From: CAZNPH01 sp964574985
GTDB lineage: Bacteria > Bacteroidota > Bacteroidia > Bacteroidales > SM23-62
Assembly (NCBI GenBank): GCA_964574985.1
Contig: CAZNPH010000004.1
Location: 1-64,000 of the forward strand
Direction: 5' to 3'
DNA length: 64,000 bases
In this document: in pieces, positions 63,438-64,000 of the stretch
How positions within the stretch are numbered: the first letter of the stretch is position 1
Layout: every line of letters starts with the position of its first letter
The notes under the pieces: model-generated
The model's input: the letters and a program-made list of their open reading frames with translations, nothing else
Databases searched by the model: none
What the model was told of the DNA's origin: nothing
Translations under genes and position numbers: made by a program

Positions 63438-63778
63438 CCTATTAATATTTTAGTTATACTTATTTGTTTGTTACAATATCAGTTCAGATACATTAATTTT
63501 TTGTTGCCGGCCTCTCAGAGGCTGTCCGTGGTCATGGCCGGCGAACCCCCATTTGTCTTCAACCGGCGGTCTGCCGCCGGACCAGTGACGGGGTTTCAAT
63601 GCAAAATTGCTAAATTAAATTGATTTATCCAGATATTTGCATCCCTTTTATCCCGGATACTGAAAGGTTATTAACAAATATACAACCAAAACTTTACAGA
63701 TTCTGAATAAATAATCGGTTGGAACCTTGCGGTTTCAACTGCTTGGTCATATTTTTACCAGCAACAAAAAGATGAAGC
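63438..63778. other. 341-bp intergenic stretch with one repeat copy
   Basis: Apart from repeat copy B (63503-63600), the stretch is AT-rich. It probably holds the promoters of the divergent SPFH gene and of the gene at the window edge. No RNA gene or clear operator was recognised. Confidence 0.5.
63503..63600 (-). repeat. Structured intergenic repeat, copy B
   Basis: On the minus strand it has CCGGCGG-CAGA-CCGCCGG (hairpin, 63580-63563), the shared core ACAAATGGGGGTTCGCCGGC and a second stem GCCGGCC/GGCCGGC. It is nearly identical to copy A over about 75 bp, in opposite orientation. Confidence 0.85.
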
Positions 63779-64000
63779 TTGGATGCACAAAAAATCAGGG
63801 CTCTGATCCATTTGCTGGACGATCCGAGTCATGAAGTTTCCTTTGCTGTAATGGAAAACCTGTTGGTTGAGGGGCCGGTCATTCTCCCCGAGCTGGAAAA
63901 AGCATTGGAGAAATGTCATGAACAGGTTATCCGGGAAAGGATTGAAGACATCATGCTCAGGGTCCGTTTCGGCTCTGCCCGATCGGCTCTTCTAAAATGG
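63779..64000 (+). CDS. N-terminal part of a transglutaminase-like family protein
   Basis: The reading frame LDAQKIRALIHLLDDPSHE, VSFAVMENLLVEGPVILPEL, EKALEKCHEQVIRERIEDIM runs off the right edge at 64000 (74 codons seen). It resembles the N-terminal segment of Bacteroidota proteins with a later transglutaminase-like (SirB1-type) domain, but that domain is outside the window. A TGA two codons upstream leaves TTG at 63779 as the only plausible start. The ATG at 63772 is in a different frame. Confidence 0.5.
   Translation, partial: MDAQKIRALIHLLDDPSHEVSFAVMENLLVEGPVILPELEKALEKCHEQVIRERIEDIMLRVRFGSARSALLKW

Overview
This is a gene-dense chromosomal segment of a Bacteroidota bacterium, most likely a member of or relative of Bacteroidales. 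The evidence is a full Bat aerotolerance operon, two secreted proteases with type IX secretion (T9SS) C-terminal sorting domains, several families largely confined to the phylum (DUF4293, DUF5916, DUF4465, DUF6913, long SecA), and promoters of the form TTTG-N19-TAnnTTTG. There is no phage, plasmid, insertion sequence or CRISPR array. Almost all genes are intact housekeeping or cell-envelope genes.

Layout. 1-3.5 kb: RNase P RNA, queA, a threonine aldolase and a GreA-like protein. 3.5-7.4 kb: a signalling cluster of two single-domain response regulators, a Crp/Fnr regulator and a membrane GAF/PAS sensor with no kinase domain. 7.4-9.8 kb: DUF2784, acylphosphatase and CstA. 9.9-18.5 kb: the moxR-DUF58-batABCDE operon with two extra genes. 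18.6-19.4 kb: truA. 19.4-37.0 kb: one unbroken run of minus-strand genes. It begins at a clear cobalamin riboswitch and reads DUF4465 lipoprotein, T9SS serine protease, BtuF-, BtuC- and BtuD-like transporter, glycosyltransferase, argS, ffh, folD, a GH84-like lipoprotein, a TPR protein, ComA-like synthase, DUF368 and aroE. 37.1-44.9 kb: DUF6913, dapA, secA and a T9SS papain-like protease. 44.9-49.7 kb: ferritin, icd and dnaX (minus), then rpsF-rpsR-rplI (plus). 49.7-54.6 kb: a ridA remnant and lptD, divergent from amidase-MCE. 54.6-59.7 kb: an AT-rich gap, dnaA, a permease, YigZ and pyrBI. 59.7-64 kb: DUF4293, DUF5916, an SPFH protein and the start of one more gene.

The most interesting system is the B12 operon. 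The predicted start of the transcript coincides with the riboswitch P1 helix. The first genes encode a surface-type lipoprotein and a secreted trypsin-fold protease. The protease is translationally coupled to the B12-type binding protein, which suggests protease-assisted corrinoid capture. Other points of note are a GH84-like lipoprotein that has lost both catalytic aspartates, a deletion scar of ridA behind lptD, three copies of a structured intergenic repeat, and a 19-bp tandem duplication that creates competing start codons for dnaX.

From about 9.9 kb to 52.4 kb genes lie mostly on the minus strand, and from 52.4 to 59.7 kb all lie on the plus strand. With dnaA and its AT-rich upstream gap at the switch, this fits a replication origin near 52-58 kb, although no cluster of consensus DnaA boxes is visible.
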